From Streptomyces fildesensis (GTDB lineage: Bacteria > Actinomycetota > Actinomycetes > Streptomycetales > Streptomycetaceae): DNA of 64,000 nt. The notes beneath the pieces were generated by a model. The model had not been told where the DNA came from. It did not search any database and was given only the letters and a program-made list of their open reading frames with translations. The position numbers and the translations under genes were made by a program. The stretch spans positions 45,189-109,188 of the forward strand of contig NZ_JAAIKO010000026.1 of assembly GCF_016107395.1 (NCBI RefSeq). Direction: 5' to 3'. Below, piece by piece: positions 1 through 8,535 of this stretch. Position 1 is the stretch's first letter. Every line of letters begins with the position of its first letter.

Positions 1-1466
1 GCGCCGCCGAGGCGTCGAGCTTCGTCGACCTTCAGCGCGATGTCACCGTCGCCGACCTCACGCGGGCCGCCGGCACCGGGATGCGGTCCGTCGAGCACAC
101 CAAGCGCTACACCACCGCCGGCACCGCCAACGACCAGGGCAAGACCTCCGGCGTACTGGCGTCGGGCACCGTCGCCCACCTCCTCGGTGTCGACATCTCC
201 GTCCTCGGCACGACCACCTTCCGGCCCCCGTACACCCCGGTCTCCTTCGCCACCCTCGCGGGCCGCGACCGAGGTGTCCTCCACGACCCGGCCCGCCTCA
301 CCGCCCTCCACCCCTGGCACACCGCTCACGGTGCGCGCTTCGAGAACGTCGGCCAGTGGAAGCGCCCGTGGTACTACCCGCTGTCCGGGGAGGACATGGA
401 GACCGCCGTCCTGCGCGAATGCCGTGCCGCCCGCGAGGGCGTGGCCTTCATGGACGCCTCCACCCTCGGCAAGATCGACGTCCAGGGCCCGGACGCCGGG
501 GTCTTCCTCGACCGGATCTACACCAACATGATGAGCACCCTGAAGGTCGGCATGATCCGCTACGGCGTCATGGCCCGCCTGGACGGCATGATCTTCGACG
601 ACGGCACCGCCATCCGCCTCGCCGACGACCGCTACATCGTCACCACCACCACGGGCAACGCGGCCGCCGTCCTGGAGTGGATGGAGGAGTGGCTGCAGAC
701 GGAATGGCCCGACCTGCGGGTCCGCTGCACCTCCGTCACCGAGCAGTGGGCCACCGTCGCTCTCGTCGGTCCCCGTTCCCGTGAGGTCCTCGGCGGCCTG
801 GCCCCCGGCCTGGACGTGCAGAACGACAGCTTCCCCTTCATGGCCTGGCGCGACACGACCGTCGCGGGCATTGCGGCCCGCGTCTGCCGGATCAGCTTCT
901 CCGGCGAGCTGGCCTACGAGATCAACATCTCCCCGTGGGACGCCCTCGCCCTGTGGGAGGCGCTCGACGAAGCGGGGACCCCGTACGGGATCACCCCGTA
1001 CGGCACCGAGACCATGCACGTCCTGCGCGCGGAGAAGGGCTACCCGATCATCGGCCAGGACAGCGACGGCACGGTCACCCCGCAGGACCTCGGCATGAGC
1101 TGGGTCGTGTCGAAGAAGAAGCCGGACTTCGTCGGCAAGCGGTCCTACAGCCGCGCCGACACCCTCCGCCCCGACCGCAAGCACCTCGTCGGGCTGCTCC
1201 CCGAGGATCCCAGCGCCTTCCTCCCGGAGGGCACCCACCTCGTCGCCGACAGCGTGCTCCCGGCACCTCCCGTTCCGATGCTCGGTCACGTCACCTCCAG
1301 CTACCGCAGCGCCGCCCTCGGCCGGACCTTCGCGCTCGCCCTCATCAAGGGCGGCCGGGACCGCATCGGCGAGCGGCTCTACGCCCCCGTCGGCGACCGG
1401 CTGATCCCGGTGACCGTCGCCAGCCCCGTCCTCTACGACCCCGAGGGAGCCCGCCGCGATGGCTGA
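1..1466 (+). CDS. soxA: Sarcosine oxidase subunit alpha, C-terminal part (5' end outside window)
   Basis: The frame is open from base 3, so the gene begins upstream of the window. The visible part starts at the end of the dinucleotide-binding half (GMRSVEHTKRYTT, QGKTSG) and then covers the GcvT-like aminomethyltransferase domain (FENVGQWKRPWYYP, GTETMHVLRAEKGYPIIGQD). In the heterotetrameric enzyme the alpha subunit helps oxidise sarcosine to glycine and passes the methyl carbon to tetrahydrofolate in the cytoplasm. It overlaps soxG by 8 nt, as in the usual soxBDAG operon, so the two are translationally coupled. Identification is firm; only the N-terminus is missing. Confidence 0.92.
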   Translation, partial: AAEASSFVDLQRDVTVADLTRAAGTGMRSVEHTKRYTTAGTANDQGKTSGVLASGTVAHLLGVDISVLGTTTFRPPYTPVSFATLAGRDRGVLHDPARLTALHPWHTAHGARFENVGQWKRPWYYPLSGEDMETAVLRECRAAREGVAFMDASTLGKIDVQGPDAGVFLDRIYTNMMSTLKVGMIRYGVMARLDGMIFDDGTAIRLADDRYIVTTTTGNAAAVLEWMEEWLQTEWPDLRVRCTSVTEQWATVALVGPRSREVLGGLAPGLDVQNDSFPFMAWRDTTVAGIAARVCRISFSGELAYEINISPWDALALWEALDEAGTPYGITPYGTETMHVLRAEKGYPIIGQDSDGTVTPQDLGMSWVVSKKKPDFVGKRSYSRADTLRPDRKHLVGLLPEDPSAFLPEGTHLVADSVLPAPPVPMLGHVTSSYRSAALGRTFALALIKGGRDRIGERLYAPVGDRLIPVTVASPVLYDPEGARRDG

Positions 1467-2064
1467 GACCGCCACCCGGACCACCCGCCACAGCCCCCTG
1501 GCGCACGCCGCCGACCGCTTCGCCGCCGCCACCCGCACCTCCAGCGGCGATCTGCGCCTGGCCGAACTCCCCTTCCGCACTCAGCTCAACGTCCGCCTCG
1601 ACCCCAAGGGCCCCGCCGGCGACGCCGTCGGGCTCGCGCTCGGCCTCCCGCTCCCTCTCGAACCCGACACCGCGGTACGGGCCTGTGACGCCGTCCGTGA
1701 CCTGGCCGTCCTCTGGCTCGGACCCGATGAATGGCTCGTCGTCGGCCGGCCCGGCACCCAGCAGGACCTGGAGAGCCGGATCCGTGCGGCCATCGGCGAG
1801 GAGCCTGCCGCTGTCACCGACGTCTCCGCCCAGCGCACCACCCTGCTGGTCGCCGGCCCCCGCGCCCGCGACCTGCTCGCCCACGGTTGCTCCCTCGACC
1901 TGCACCCCCGCGCCTTCGGCCCCGGCCGCTGCGCACAGACGACGCTCGCCCGCGCGCAGGTCGTCGTCGTAGGCCGCAAGGGAGGCTTCTGGCTCCTCGT
2001 CCGTTCCTCCTTCGCCGACTATGTCGCGGACTGGCTCCTCGACGCCGCCACCGAATACCTCTGA
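1459..2064 (+). CDS. soxG: Sarcosine oxidase subunit gamma
   Basis: This 201-residue protein starts with ATG inside the last codons of soxA. It carries the SoxG signatures LAELPFRTQLNVRLD near the N-terminus, VLWLGPDEWLVVG in the middle and the stretch VTDVSAQRTTLLVAGPRARD. The gamma subunit is the small structural partner of the heterotetrameric sarcosine oxidase and contacts the folate-binding part of the alpha subunit. Position and overlap confirm that it is the last gene of the sox operon, which is followed at once by a strong hairpin. Confidence 0.9.
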   Translation: MAETATRTTRHSPLAHAADRFAAATRTSSGDLRLAELPFRTQLNVRLDPKGPAGDAVGLALGLPLPLEPDTAVRACDAVRDLAVLWLGPDEWLVVGRPGTQQDLESRIRAAIGEEPAAVTDVSAQRTTLLVAGPRARDLLAHGCSLDLHPRAFGPGRCAQTTLARAQVVVVGRKGGFWLLVRSSFADYVADWLLDAATEYL

Positions 2065-2084
2065 GAACGGGCCCTGACCCCGGA

Positions 2085-2123
2085 GCCGGGACACTGGCGG
2101 GCGGCGCCCGCCAGTGTCCCGGC
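2085..2123. terminator. Strong hairpin ending the sox operon
   Basis: A perfect 18-bp stem (2085-2102 with 2106-2123) closes on a 3-nt loop, 20 nt after the soxG stop. It lacks a long U tract, which is usual for Streptomyces. It lies between soxG and the GH89 gene, whose 3' ends converge, and can serve both strands. Confidence 0.85.
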
Positions 2124-2186
2124 TGGCGACGCCGGCTCCATCACCGCAGTGCAGACGGACCTGGGATGAGGGGGGTGTCGTGGACC

Positions 2187-4784
2187 TCAGCTCGGCAGCG
2201 ACCAGCGCTGGTTGACGTTGCCGGTGCACGTCCAGATGATCAGGGCGGTGCCGTTGGCGGAGCTGCCGCCGCCGGCATCGAGGCACAGGCCGGACTTGGT
2301 GTTCCGCAGCGTGCCGTCGCTCCTTGGTGTCCAGGCCTGGGCGGGAGTGCCGTTGCAGGTGTAGAGCTGCACCACGGTGCCGGGGGTCACGGCGCCGCCC
2401 CTGACGTCCATGCACTTGCCGTTGGCCCGCAGGGTGCCGTCCGCCGAGACGGTCCACCTCTGGGCAGTCGTCCCATTGCAGCCGTACAGCTGGAGCGGCG
2501 TGCCGTCGGCCGTGCTGCCGCCCGTGATGTCGACGCAGGCGCCGCCGATTCCGGTGATCGGGCCCGACGGTGCGATGGGCGGAAGGGCGTCCCTGACGTG
2601 CTGGGCCAGCGCGATCGGATCGCCGGAGGGCGAGGTGCTGTAGCTGTTGGTCTGTCTGGCCCAGCTGTCGTCCATCGCGAACCAGTCGATCGCCACCGGA
2701 GCAGTGCCGCCGGTGAGTGCGGTGTCGAGCGAGGCGAAGTACGCCGCCCACCGCTTGGCGTAGAGATCGGAGATCAGGCCGCCCCACTCACGGTTGGCGT
2801 AGTCGTGCACGCCCGCCTCGCTGGCCGCCCTGTCGCCCCAGGTGGTGAGGATGGACCGGGCGTCGTACTCCAGTTGGCTCTTCTCCGCGGCGGTGGCCCC
2901 CGACGCGCGGGCGCTCGTCAGCCACGTGCCCAGCAGGAACGCCGGGTCGCTGGAGACGAGCTGGTCGAGCAGGGCCTCATCGCCCTTCCATTCGGTGACG
3001 AGACCGCGGAACTGGGTCAGGTTCTTCGCCGTGTAGGCGGCGTTGATCTGCGGCAGCAGTACCCGGCTGCGGTTGGCCAGTGCCTGGCGGGCGACGTCGA
3101 CCAGGTCGTACCGGTAGGCGGTCGAGGCCTGTTTGTCCGGGGCGACCTGTAGCAGTTCCGCCAGTGCGTTCTGCACGGTGGCCGCGTCGTAGCGCATGCC
3201 GTCCGGGCTCCACTCCGCAGCATGACTCGCGGTGCGCCCCGGGCGCGCGGTGAACAGGCTGTCCTGCGGCTCGCTCCAGGTACCCGACGCGGTGCTGTAC
3301 GGGCCGCGGCGCAGCAGCTCCCAGGCCGCAGCTGCGTGAGCGTCGGCGCCTCCGTAGCGGCGTGCCGAGTAGTCGGCGAACCAGGCGGTCCGGTCGATGG
3401 GGCCCGGTTGCCAGGCCAGTTCGGTGAACAGGTCGAAGGAGGCGGGGTTGCCGCCGGTCCCCTCCGGCAGATAGGCGATGCCCTGCAGAGCACTGTTCTT
3501 CTTGCTGAGCCACTGCTGGAATCGGCTCACCCAGGTACTGGTGTTGGCGCCGATGCTGGTGTGGCCGCCGAAGTTGTCGATGGCGCCGAAGGCGTACGGG
3601 GTGCCGCCCCACGCGGTTTCGCGGTCGAGGTTGTCGTAGCGGTCGGAGAGACCGTCGACGATCAGCATGCGTGCCTTGTCAACACCCTTGAGCACAGCGG
3701 CAGATGGGTTGTTCTGCCAGCCGAGGATGACCCAGGTCGCGCCCGGGTGGGCGGTGTCCAGGGCGTGTTGGACCGCGGTGGCGGCGTCGGTCACGTTGAC
3801 GCTTCCGGGCAGCCCGCCCTCGTGCAGCAGGTCCATCTTGTACAGGGTGCTGTCACCGAACCGGGTGCGCTGCGCGGCGTAGTAGGCGGCGGCGACCCGG
3901 GTGAAGACGGCGTTGGTGGGGTCGAGCCAGTCGGGCCGCTGGAAGCCGACCCAGTCGCCCTGCGCCACCACCTTGGCGCCGGGATTCCTGTCGGTGAAGC
4001 CCGGTGGCACGGTGCCGTAGTAGCCGGGCAGCACCGGAGTCATGCCCAGCGCGCGGAGCTGGTCCGTGATCTGCCGGCCCTCGGCCGCGCGGGCGTTGAT
4101 CAGCTGCTCCGAGACGGGTCCGCCGAAACCGGACATGTTCTGCAGCAGCCACCAGCCCTGGTGCGCGGGGCCCGGGATCCACGATCGCAGCTCGGCGCCG
4201 CTGTAGCCGAAGCTCTGCAGCGCCTTGTAATAGGGGTACTCGGCGCCCATCTGGACGAAGACCTCGTTGACGCCGTGCAGAGCCAGCACGTCGATCTCGT
4301 GCTGGTACGAGGCGAAGTCGCGGTAGGCGCCGGAGTAGCCGTCGTCGGTGTCGTTGAGGGCGTACCGGTGGGGGACCGTCGCCGAGCGGGTGACCGGGTC
4401 CGGCACGGCAGGCAAGGCGGCCGGGAGCTTGCCGAGGCTGTCACCGGGCCAGCCGATGTCCACACCCGCGACGTGCTCCAGGTACCAGCCGACGCCGGTG
4501 AGCAGCGTGGCCGGCGAGGTGCCCGCGACCGTGATGGCGCCGACCGAACCGGAGAGCGTGAAGGCGTCGCCGGAGGCCGGCTTCGGCACCGGCACGAGGG
4601 AGAACTGCGCTGCTGCCCGGGCCGGCAGCAACCGGGACAGGGCTGCGCTCGCCGGTGCGGGGTCGAACGCGGCTGAGACGGAAGGGGGGTTGGGATTCGC
4701 GTGTGCGGTGGGATCTCCGTACATCGACGCCGTCAGCAGGACGATCGACGAGAGCGTTGCGCGGGCGCTGGATTTCCATCTCAT
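2187..4784 (-). CDS. Secreted GH89 alpha-N-acetylglucosaminidase with C-terminal ricin-type lectin domain
   Basis: This 865-residue protein has a signal peptide (about residues 1-29, ending at an AHA site) and is expected outside the cell. Next come the GH89/NAGLU N-terminal domain (about 30-130, with SLVPVPKPASGDAFTL and GWYLEHVAG), the catalytic barrel (about 130-470, with ALNDTDDGYSGAYRDF and HGVNEVFVQMGAEYPYYKA) and the helical C-terminal domain. The last 120 residues form a beta-trefoil lectin with three QxW motifs (QRW, QAW, QRW). The family removes terminal alpha-linked N-acetylglucosamine from glycans such as mucins. It is divergent from a ROK regulator, with a palindrome between them, so sugar-controlled repression is likely. 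Confidence 0.88.
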   Translation of the reverse strand: MRWKSSARATLSSIVLLTASMYGDPTAHANPNPPSVSAAFDPAPASAALSRLLPARAAAQFSLVPVPKPASGDAFTLSGSVGAITVAGTSPATLLTGVGWYLEHVAGVDIGWPGDSLGKLPAALPAVPDPVTRSATVPHRYALNDTDDGYSGAYRDFASYQHEIDVLALHGVNEVFVQMGAEYPYYKALQSFGYSGAELRSWIPGPAHQGWWLLQNMSGFGGPVSEQLINARAAEGRQITDQLRALGMTPVLPGYYGTVPPGFTDRNPGAKVVAQGDWVGFQRPDWLDPTNAVFTRVAAAYYAAQRTRFGDSTLYKMDLLHEGGLPGSVNVTDAATAVQHALDTAHPGATWVILGWQNNPSAAVLKGVDKARMLIVDGLSDRYDNLDRETAWGGTPYAFGAIDNFGGHTSIGANTSTWVSRFQQWLSKKNSALQGIAYLPEGTGGNPASFDLFTELAWQPGPIDRTAWFADYSARRYGGADAHAAAAWELLRRGPYSTASGTWSEPQDSLFTARPGRTASHAAEWSPDGMRYDAATVQNALAELLQVAPDKQASTAYRYDLVDVARQALANRSRVLLPQINAAYTAKNLTQFRGLVTEWKGDEALLDQLVSSDPAFLLGTWLTSARASGATAAEKSQLEYDARSILTTWGDRAASEAGVHDYANREWGGLISDLYAKRWAAYFASLDTALTGGTAPVAIDWFAMDDSWARQTNSYSTSPSGDPIALAQHVRDALPPIAPSGPITGIGGACVDITGGSTADGTPLQLYGCNGTTAQRWTVSADGTLRANGKCMDVRGGAVTPGTVVQLYTCNGTPAQAWTPRSDGTLRNTKSGLCLDAGGGSSANGTALIIWTCTGNVNQRWSLPS

Positions 4785-4821
4785 GCGAGGCCGCCTAGTC
4801 CGGTCGGGTTCCGCGAGGTGT

Positions 4822-4844
4822 TAGTAACGAACCGTTCGATACTA
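4822..4844. promoter_or_regulatory. Palindromic operator between the GH89 and ROK genes
   Basis: TAGTAACGAAC-C-GTTCGATACTA is an inverted repeat of two 11-bp arms with a single mismatch and a 1-bp centre. It lies 38 bp upstream of the GH89 start and 78 bp upstream of the ROK start. A palindrome in a divergent intergenic region beside a repressor gene is a typical autoregulatory operator. Binding by the ROK protein is inferred. Confidence 0.7.
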
Positions 4845-4921
4845 TGGAAGCCCTGAAGTCGTCCGTCAAGGGGTCGCGGGCCCGATCCCGGCTGCGACAC
4901 TGTGTCCGGGAGGGTGATCTG

Positions 4922-6223
4922 ATGCCGTCAGAGCTGGCAGCGACCGGACCGCACGTGCTGCGGCGGATCAACGGACAGGCGGTCCTGACGGCGCTTCGGC
5001 AGGCCGCGGGCGGTACGGCCCGGGTCTCCGAACTGGCCGCGGCGACCGGCCTTTCGCGCCCCGCCGTCACCAGGGCGCTGGCCGATCTGGGCAACGACGG
5101 GCTGGTGGGCCCGCTGGACGACGGCACCGGCACGGGAACCGGCAGCGGCGAGGAGGGCCGGCCCGGCAGACCTGCCCGGCGGGTCCGGTTCCGTTCCGAG
5201 ATGGGGCATGTCGCGGGCGTCGACATCGGTCCGCACAAGGTGCTGGTCCTCATCGCTGACCTCTCCGGCGAGATCCTCACGACCCACCGCGCCACCGTCC
5301 CGCCCGGCGCGGACGCACCCCAACTCGTCGCCCTGGTCCGCGAAGGGCTGACGGAGGCGGCGCGGCGGGCGGGCCTGGAACCGACCGACCTGTGGGCGGT
5401 CTGCGCGGGAACGCCCGGCATCGTCGACCGCGAACGCGGGGTGGTGCTGAAGGCACCGAGCATCCCGGGCTGGGCCGGGCCGGCGATTGTGCCGGAGCTG
5501 CGCGAGTGGCTCGGCTGCCCGGTCCTGCTCGACAACGACGCGACCCTCGCCGTCCTGGCCGAGCTGCGTTACGGTCCGGCCCGGGAGACCCGCAGCATGG
5601 TCCTCGTCCACTGGGGCGAGCGGATCGGCACCGGCATCATCATCGACGGCGTACCGCTCCGCGGGGCCTCGGGGGCCGCGGGCGAACTCGGCTTCCTCGA
5701 CCTGTTCGCCCGACTGGACTCGCCGACGGAACCGGTGACGCTAGTGGAGCCGTCCGACGGATCGCAGCTGCCCGCCGACGGCATGGGACCGTTCGAACGA
5801 CTCGTCGGCGCGGCCGAGATCCGCCGCCTCGCGGCAGCGGCGTACACCGACGCCCGGCGCGCGGCACCACCCGGACTGACGGACGGCCGCAGCGGCCTGG
5901 CCCCGCTCTTCACCGCGGCCTCCGACGGCGACCCGGTCGCCCTGGCCGTCGTCGACCGGGTAGCCGCCCGCTTCGCCCGCGGCCTGGCCGTCCTGCTCCT
6001 TCTCCTCGACCCCGGCCACCTGGTGATCGGCGGTGGAATCTCCGAGGCCGGCGACATCCTCCTCGACCCGATCCGCCGCCACCTCAAGGGCCACACCCTG
6101 GTTCCCACCGTGATCGACGCCTCCCAACTGGGCGGCCAGGGCGTGGCCCTGGGAGCCGTCCGGCTGGCCCTGGAAGCCGCCGAATCCCGCCTGGGCCTCA
6201 CGCTGCAGAGCGGACAGGGCTGA
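4922..6223 (+). CDS. ROK-family transcriptional repressor
   Basis: This 433-residue protein begins with a winged helix-turn-helix (about residues 18-65, ELAAATGLSRPAVTRALADLGNDGLV). A sugar-kinase-like ROK domain follows, with GVDIGPHKVLVLIADLSG, LDNDATLAVLAELRYG and HWGERIGTGIIIDGV. The ATG at 4922 is chosen for the GGGAGG 8 nt upstream and because the HTH starts soon after; an in-frame ATG at 4844 would add 26 unlikely residues. The Cys-rich zinc motif of many ROK proteins is absent: after GAAGELGF the sequence runs FLDLFARL. The likely role is a sugar-responsive repressor of the divergent GH89 gene. Confidence 0.85.
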   Translation: MPSELAATGPHVLRRINGQAVLTALRQAAGGTARVSELAAATGLSRPAVTRALADLGNDGLVGPLDDGTGTGTGSGEEGRPGRPARRVRFRSEMGHVAGVDIGPHKVLVLIADLSGEILTTHRATVPPGADAPQLVALVREGLTEAARRAGLEPTDLWAVCAGTPGIVDRERGVVLKAPSIPGWAGPAIVPELREWLGCPVLLDNDATLAVLAELRYGPARETRSMVLVHWGERIGTGIIIDGVPLRGASGAAGELGFLDLFARLDSPTEPVTLVEPSDGSQLPADGMGPFERLVGAAEIRRLAAAAYTDARRAAPPGLTDGRSGLAPLFTAASDGDPVALAVVDRVAARFARGLAVLLLLLDPGHLVIGGGISEAGDILLDPIRRHLKGHTLVPTVIDASQLGGQGVALGAVRLALEAAESRLGLTLQSGQG

Positions 6224-6462
6224 GCGGCCGCAGGGATGCAGCGGTCGAAGGCGGCGGGTCGCCGCGTGTAGGTGGTCGCTGTCTTTCGTCGTCCAGGCCG
6301 AGCGGCAACTCCCCGAGCCTGACGACGCCATGAAGCGCCGCGACGGCCTTGCTCGCTCCGTGACGGGATACTTCCCGACCACCCCCCCCGTTCGGCAGGC
6401 CGCACCTCCTGACCTAAAGTGCCATCAGCTCCCGGCGGGAGCGAGCGGAGGCCCGCTGGACG

Positions 6463-6786
6463 ATGCCGGCCCCGGAACACCTTCGACCTGGGACGCAGCC
6501 TGTGCATGACGAGGACGAGCCGGTCTTCAAACGAAGCAACTGGGGAACCAGTCGTTACTACTACAACCCCCGAAACCCCCTCGGCCTGGCCCTTATCGTC
6601 GTCAGCGTGGTCTTCGCCGCGACGATGTTGATCCTCATGGCCAATCGGGCAGGACCGTTCAAACCACCGCCTGCCCACGCACCGTGGAGCCCGCCACCGT
6701 ACGACTACTCCTGGCCGCCACCTTCAGCCGGCCCCACGCCCTGGCCGTCCCTGCCGCCGGTCACCGACACGCCCGGTGGCCACTGA
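6463..6786 (+). CDS. Small single-pass membrane protein, unknown function
   Basis: The 107-residue reading frame has a short polar N-terminus, one strong transmembrane helix (NPLGLALIVVSVVFAATMLILMA) and a proline-rich tail with SPPPYDYSWPPPS. The region from HDEDEPVFKRSNWGTSRYYYNP onward looks like real protein, so a GTG start at 6502 is an alternative that drops 13 residues. The proline-rich end suggests an extracytoplasmic or wall-spanning tail. The gene stands alone and no function can be given. Confidence 0.6.
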   Translation: MPAPEHLRPGTQPVHDEDEPVFKRSNWGTSRYYYNPRNPLGLALIVVSVVFAATMLILMANRAGPFKPPPAHAPWSPPPYDYSWPPPSAGPTPWPSLPPVTDTPGGH

Positions 6787-7053
6787 GTCCACCCGCTGGG
6801 CGGGCAGGGCTTTGACTCCGACGACGGCCGGCGCTTCTCCGGTACGGGAACCTGTCGGCCCGGTGCGGGAGGTGGTGCACCGTCAGGTCCTACTCTTCCG
6901 GCTCCCAGGCGCGGAGCAGGTCGATCAGACCCGCGTCTCCCAGGTCTGTGCGTCACCCGGGGACGCATATGAACCCACGATCAGATGGGCCGGGGGCCGG
7001 CATCGTTGTGCCTGTTCCTGTGCCTGTGCCGGTGGCCCGGGCTAGGCTCAGGC

Positions 7054-7437
7054 ATGCGATCTCGAACAGGCGGTATGTGGTGGGGCACCACGATCGAAGC
7101 GGCGGACCCCAGTCGCTTGGCGAGGTTCTACGCCGAACTTCTCGGCTGGCATATCGGGCACGAGGAGCCGGGAACGGCCATCGTCGCCGCCTCTCCGCAA
7201 GGGCCGTTCTTCGTGTTCCAGCAGGCGGAGGGCTATCGGGCTCCGGTGTGGCCACCGGTCGACGGCGCCCAGCGCCCGATGATGCACTTCGACTTCCAGG
7301 TCGGAGACCTGGACTCAGCGGTCGCCGAGGCGGTCGCCCTGGGCGCCACCGTGGCGGAGTTCCAACCGCAGGAGAGCGTCCGGGTGCTCTTCGACCCGGC
7401 CGGTCACCCCTTCTGCCTGTGCCGCGATGGTGATTAG
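7054..7437 (+). CDS. VOC (glyoxalase-fold) family protein
   Basis: The protein has 127 residues if started at ATG 7054. It is a single vicinal-oxygen-chelate module: WWGTTIEAADPSRLARFYAELLGW opens the first beta-alpha-beta unit and MHFDFQVGDLDSAVAEAVALGA the second, ending in DPAGHPFCLC. Such single-module proteins dimerise and act as dioxygenases, lyases or resistance proteins; the substrate cannot be read here. A start at ATG 7075 is possible. The upstream DNA is a GTGCCT/GTTCCT hexamer run. Confidence 0.75.
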   Translation: MRSRTGGMWWGTTIEAADPSRLARFYAELLGWHIGHEEPGTAIVAASPQGPFFVFQQAEGYRAPVWPPVDGAQRPMMHFDFQVGDLDSAVAEAVALGATVAEFQPQESVRVLFDPAGHPFCLCRDGD

Positions 7438-7510
7438 GCCAGGCAACGTTGGCCCTTCTGGCGGCTTCGCGTAGGCGTTCGGCGGCGGATCATGCTGCAA
7501 CACCAACGGT

Positions 7511-8488
7511 CTAGTCCCCGGCTGTCAGCAGTGCCTCTGCCACGCTCGTCCGCGCGTAGAGCACCAGGCGTCCCGTCCGGTGGGCCGTGACCAGGCCGGC
7601 TGCTCGCATGGCCGTCAGATGCTGTGATGCGCCACCGGCGGTCAGGCCGGTCCGGGCGGCGAGGTCGGTCGTGGTGGCGGGGGTCGTGAGATGGGCGAGG
7701 AGCAGGGTCCGGGAGCGGCCGAGGACGGCGGACAGGGCGGTCGGGGTCGGGACGGTGCGGGGGTTCCAGAGGGTGCCGACGCCGCGGGGCGGGTAGCGCA
7801 GGGTCGGCTGCCAGGGGTCGTAGCCGATCGTGGAGAAGATGCGCGGCCAGATGAAGGCCGAGGGGCACAGCAGCAGGCCGCGGCCGTCCAGGGTGCGCTC
7901 GCCGCTGACGAAACGGTGCGCCAGGTTCAAGGTGCCGGAGTCCCAGCCGAGTTGGGGGTCGAGGTCGTCGAAGAGACGCCGGGCGCCGCCCTCGGCCAGG
8001 AGTTGGGCGCGGTGCAGGATGTCGCCCTCGAGGAGGGTACGGATGCGCGGCCAGTGCGGGGCGATCGCCACGTCCCAGTAGGCGGCGATGGTGTCCGCGA
8101 GCCGGCCCAGGCCGCGCTCCGGGTCTGCGCGCAGGGCTTCCACTCCCGGCTGGGCCGCGTCGGAGGAGGTCCGCAGGAGGTCGAACGGGGTCGCGCGCAG
8201 CGTCGCCAGTTCCACGTCGAGGGAGGGCTGCGGGGTGGTCGGCGGCGGGACCAGAAAGCCGGGGATGCCGTACGTGGGGACCTGGACCAGGGCGGAGAGC
8301 GGAGCCAGGTCCAGCTTCGCGGCCGCGAGGCGGGGGCGGACCTGGTCGGTCCAGCGGCGGTGCAGGCCCTGTTCATCGGCGCCCTTGAGGACCCGCACAC
8401 TGGCCACGACCTCCCACAGGGGAGAGACCGCGAAGCGGGTGCGGGCCACGTCCTCGGCCGTGAACTCGATCTGCAGCATTTTGTTCAC
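7511..8488 (-). CDS. ArsR-like winged-helix regulator with N-terminal DUF5937-type domain
   Basis: This 325-residue protein ends in a winged helix (TTPATTTDLAARTGLTAGGASQHLTAMRAAGLV, about residues 265-300) of the ArsR/SmtB type. The N-terminal 240 residues (EFTAEDVARTRFAVSPLWEVVAS onward) match the domain usually paired with it in actinobacteria. The frame opens at GTG 8488; ATG 8479 is an alternative. It is divergent from an MFS exporter, the standard layout for a regulator that represses a neighbouring pump. The ligand is unknown. Confidence 0.78.
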   Translation of the reverse strand: MNKMLQIEFTAEDVARTRFAVSPLWEVVASVRVLKGADEQGLHRRWTDQVRPRLAAAKLDLAPLSALVQVPTYGIPGFLVPPPTTPQPSLDVELATLRATPFDLLRTSSDAAQPGVEALRADPERGLGRLADTIAAYWDVAIAPHWPRIRTLLEGDILHRAQLLAEGGARRLFDDLDPQLGWDSGTLNLAHRFVSGERTLDGRGLLLCPSAFIWPRIFSTIGYDPWQPTLRYPPRGVGTLWNPRTVPTPTALSAVLGRSRTLLLAHLTTPATTTDLAARTGLTAGGASQHLTAMRAAGLVTAHRTGRLVLYARTSVAEALLTAGD

Positions 8489-8535
8489 GCTAAATCATTG
8501 GGGCGCGCAGCGAACCGTGGGGCACTTTGTGCGCC

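Noticed and set aside
7005..7035. GTTCCT/GTGCCT hexamer run upstream of the VOC gene
   Set aside because: It is a short imperfect microsatellite of about four units with no other sign of a functional element.
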